Translations under genes and position numbers: made by a program
Notes under the pieces: model-generated
What the model was told of the DNA's origin: nothing
The model's database searches: none
What the model saw: the letters and a program-made list of their open reading frames with translations, nothing else
Assembly (NCBI RefSeq): GCF_014145225.1
Contig: NZ_JABVCQ010000032.1
Coordinates: forward strand, 1 to 34,961
DNA from: Thiospirillum jenense
Lineage (GTDB): Bacteria > Pseudomonadota > Gammaproteobacteria > Chromatiales > Chromatiaceae
Reading direction: 5' to 3'
Length of the DNA stretch: 34,961 nucleotides
Shown here: piece after piece, positions 34,879 through 34,961 of the stretch
How the letters are laid out: each line of letters begins with the position of its first letter
Numbering within the stretch: the stretch's first letter is position 1

Positions 34879-34961
34879 GTCATTTGCCAATAACTGCCCG
34901 GGCTAAAGGGTAACAGATTGATTATTAAAGCTATTTGTAATTGGTAACCTATTTGCTTTAA

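Larger units (their letters stand above)
34381..34961. promoter_or_regulatory. Regulatory region upstream of ppsR, running to the window edge
   Basis: No credible coding sequence lies in these 581 bases. The left part has a small GTCGCG-GGG-CGCGAC hairpin at 34526-34540. The remainder is AT-rich and contains four PpsR-like palindromic sites (listed separately). Any gene controlled from here on the plus strand begins right of the window. From the context a bch, crt or puc-type photosynthesis gene would be expected, but this cannot be seen. Confidence 0.7.

Noticed and set aside
1-34961. tRNA, rRNA or complete insertion sequence
   Set aside because: I found no cloverleaf with an acceptor CCA or T-loop motif, no rRNA-like stretch, and no transposase with terminal repeats.

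Overview
The window looks like a chromosomal segment from a gammaproteobacterium, most plausibly an anoxygenic phototroph of the purple sulfur type (Chromatiaceae-like). The main evidence is a PpsR/CrtJ-type repressor of photosynthesis genes at the right end, with several PpsR-like TGT-N11/12-ACA palindromes in the DNA upstream of it. A fused ATP sulfurylase/APS kinase, a glycogen cluster and a polyphosphate kinase fit such an organism but do not prove it. The rest is housekeeping genes of gammaproteobacterial character. I see no rRNA, tRNA, CRISPR array, complete insertion sequence or prophage.

Layout. The left edge cuts a SAM-dependent methyltransferase (2-589). A leftward glgC-malQ-lipA unit (720-4529) diverges from glgB (4851-7166), giving most of a glycogen synthesis and turnover set without glgA. 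Next come dacB (PBP4) and a convergent small secreted protein. typA follows and has a strong intrinsic terminator in its own leader. After a ~490 bp gene-free stretch come a hemerythrin-like protein, pterin carbinolamine dehydratase and hisI (11627-12878), which converge on cls. Leftward from 19202 are a peptidoglycan-binding protein, a glycine-zipper lipoprotein, ppk with a ~415-residue acidic repeat-bearing N-terminal extension, a 157-aa orphan and cls.

From about 19250 to 24840 the DNA is visibly richer in G+C: lpdA, nadC and two GT4 glycosyltransferases. A less GC-rich PD-(D/E)XK-type gene sits between the two glycosyltransferases. After this come a decayed BrnT/BrnA toxin-antitoxin locus, coaE, a GT2 glycosyltransferase, mutS, rdgC, the sat-cysC fusion and ppsR.

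Functional threads. Storage polymers are covered by glycogen (glgB, glgC, malQ) and polyphosphate (ppk). Lipoate appears twice: lipA makes the cofactor and lpdA reoxidises it. Envelope functions include dacB, cls, three glycosyltransferases, a lipoprotein and a peptidoglycan-binding protein. Genome maintenance is represented by mutS and rdgC.

The observations most worth following up are these. (1) The sat-cysC fusion keeps an intact APS-kinase P-loop but has lost most catalytic residues of the ATP-sulfurylase half. (2) PPK1 carries an Asp-rich extension containing 60-residue tandem repeats. (3) There is a dense set of PpsR-type palindromes at the right edge, two of them with 11-bp rather than 12-bp spacing. 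(4) An intrinsic terminator lies between the probable promoter and the start codon of typA. (5) A BrnA antitoxin survives behind a BrnT toxin reduced to about 14 codons.
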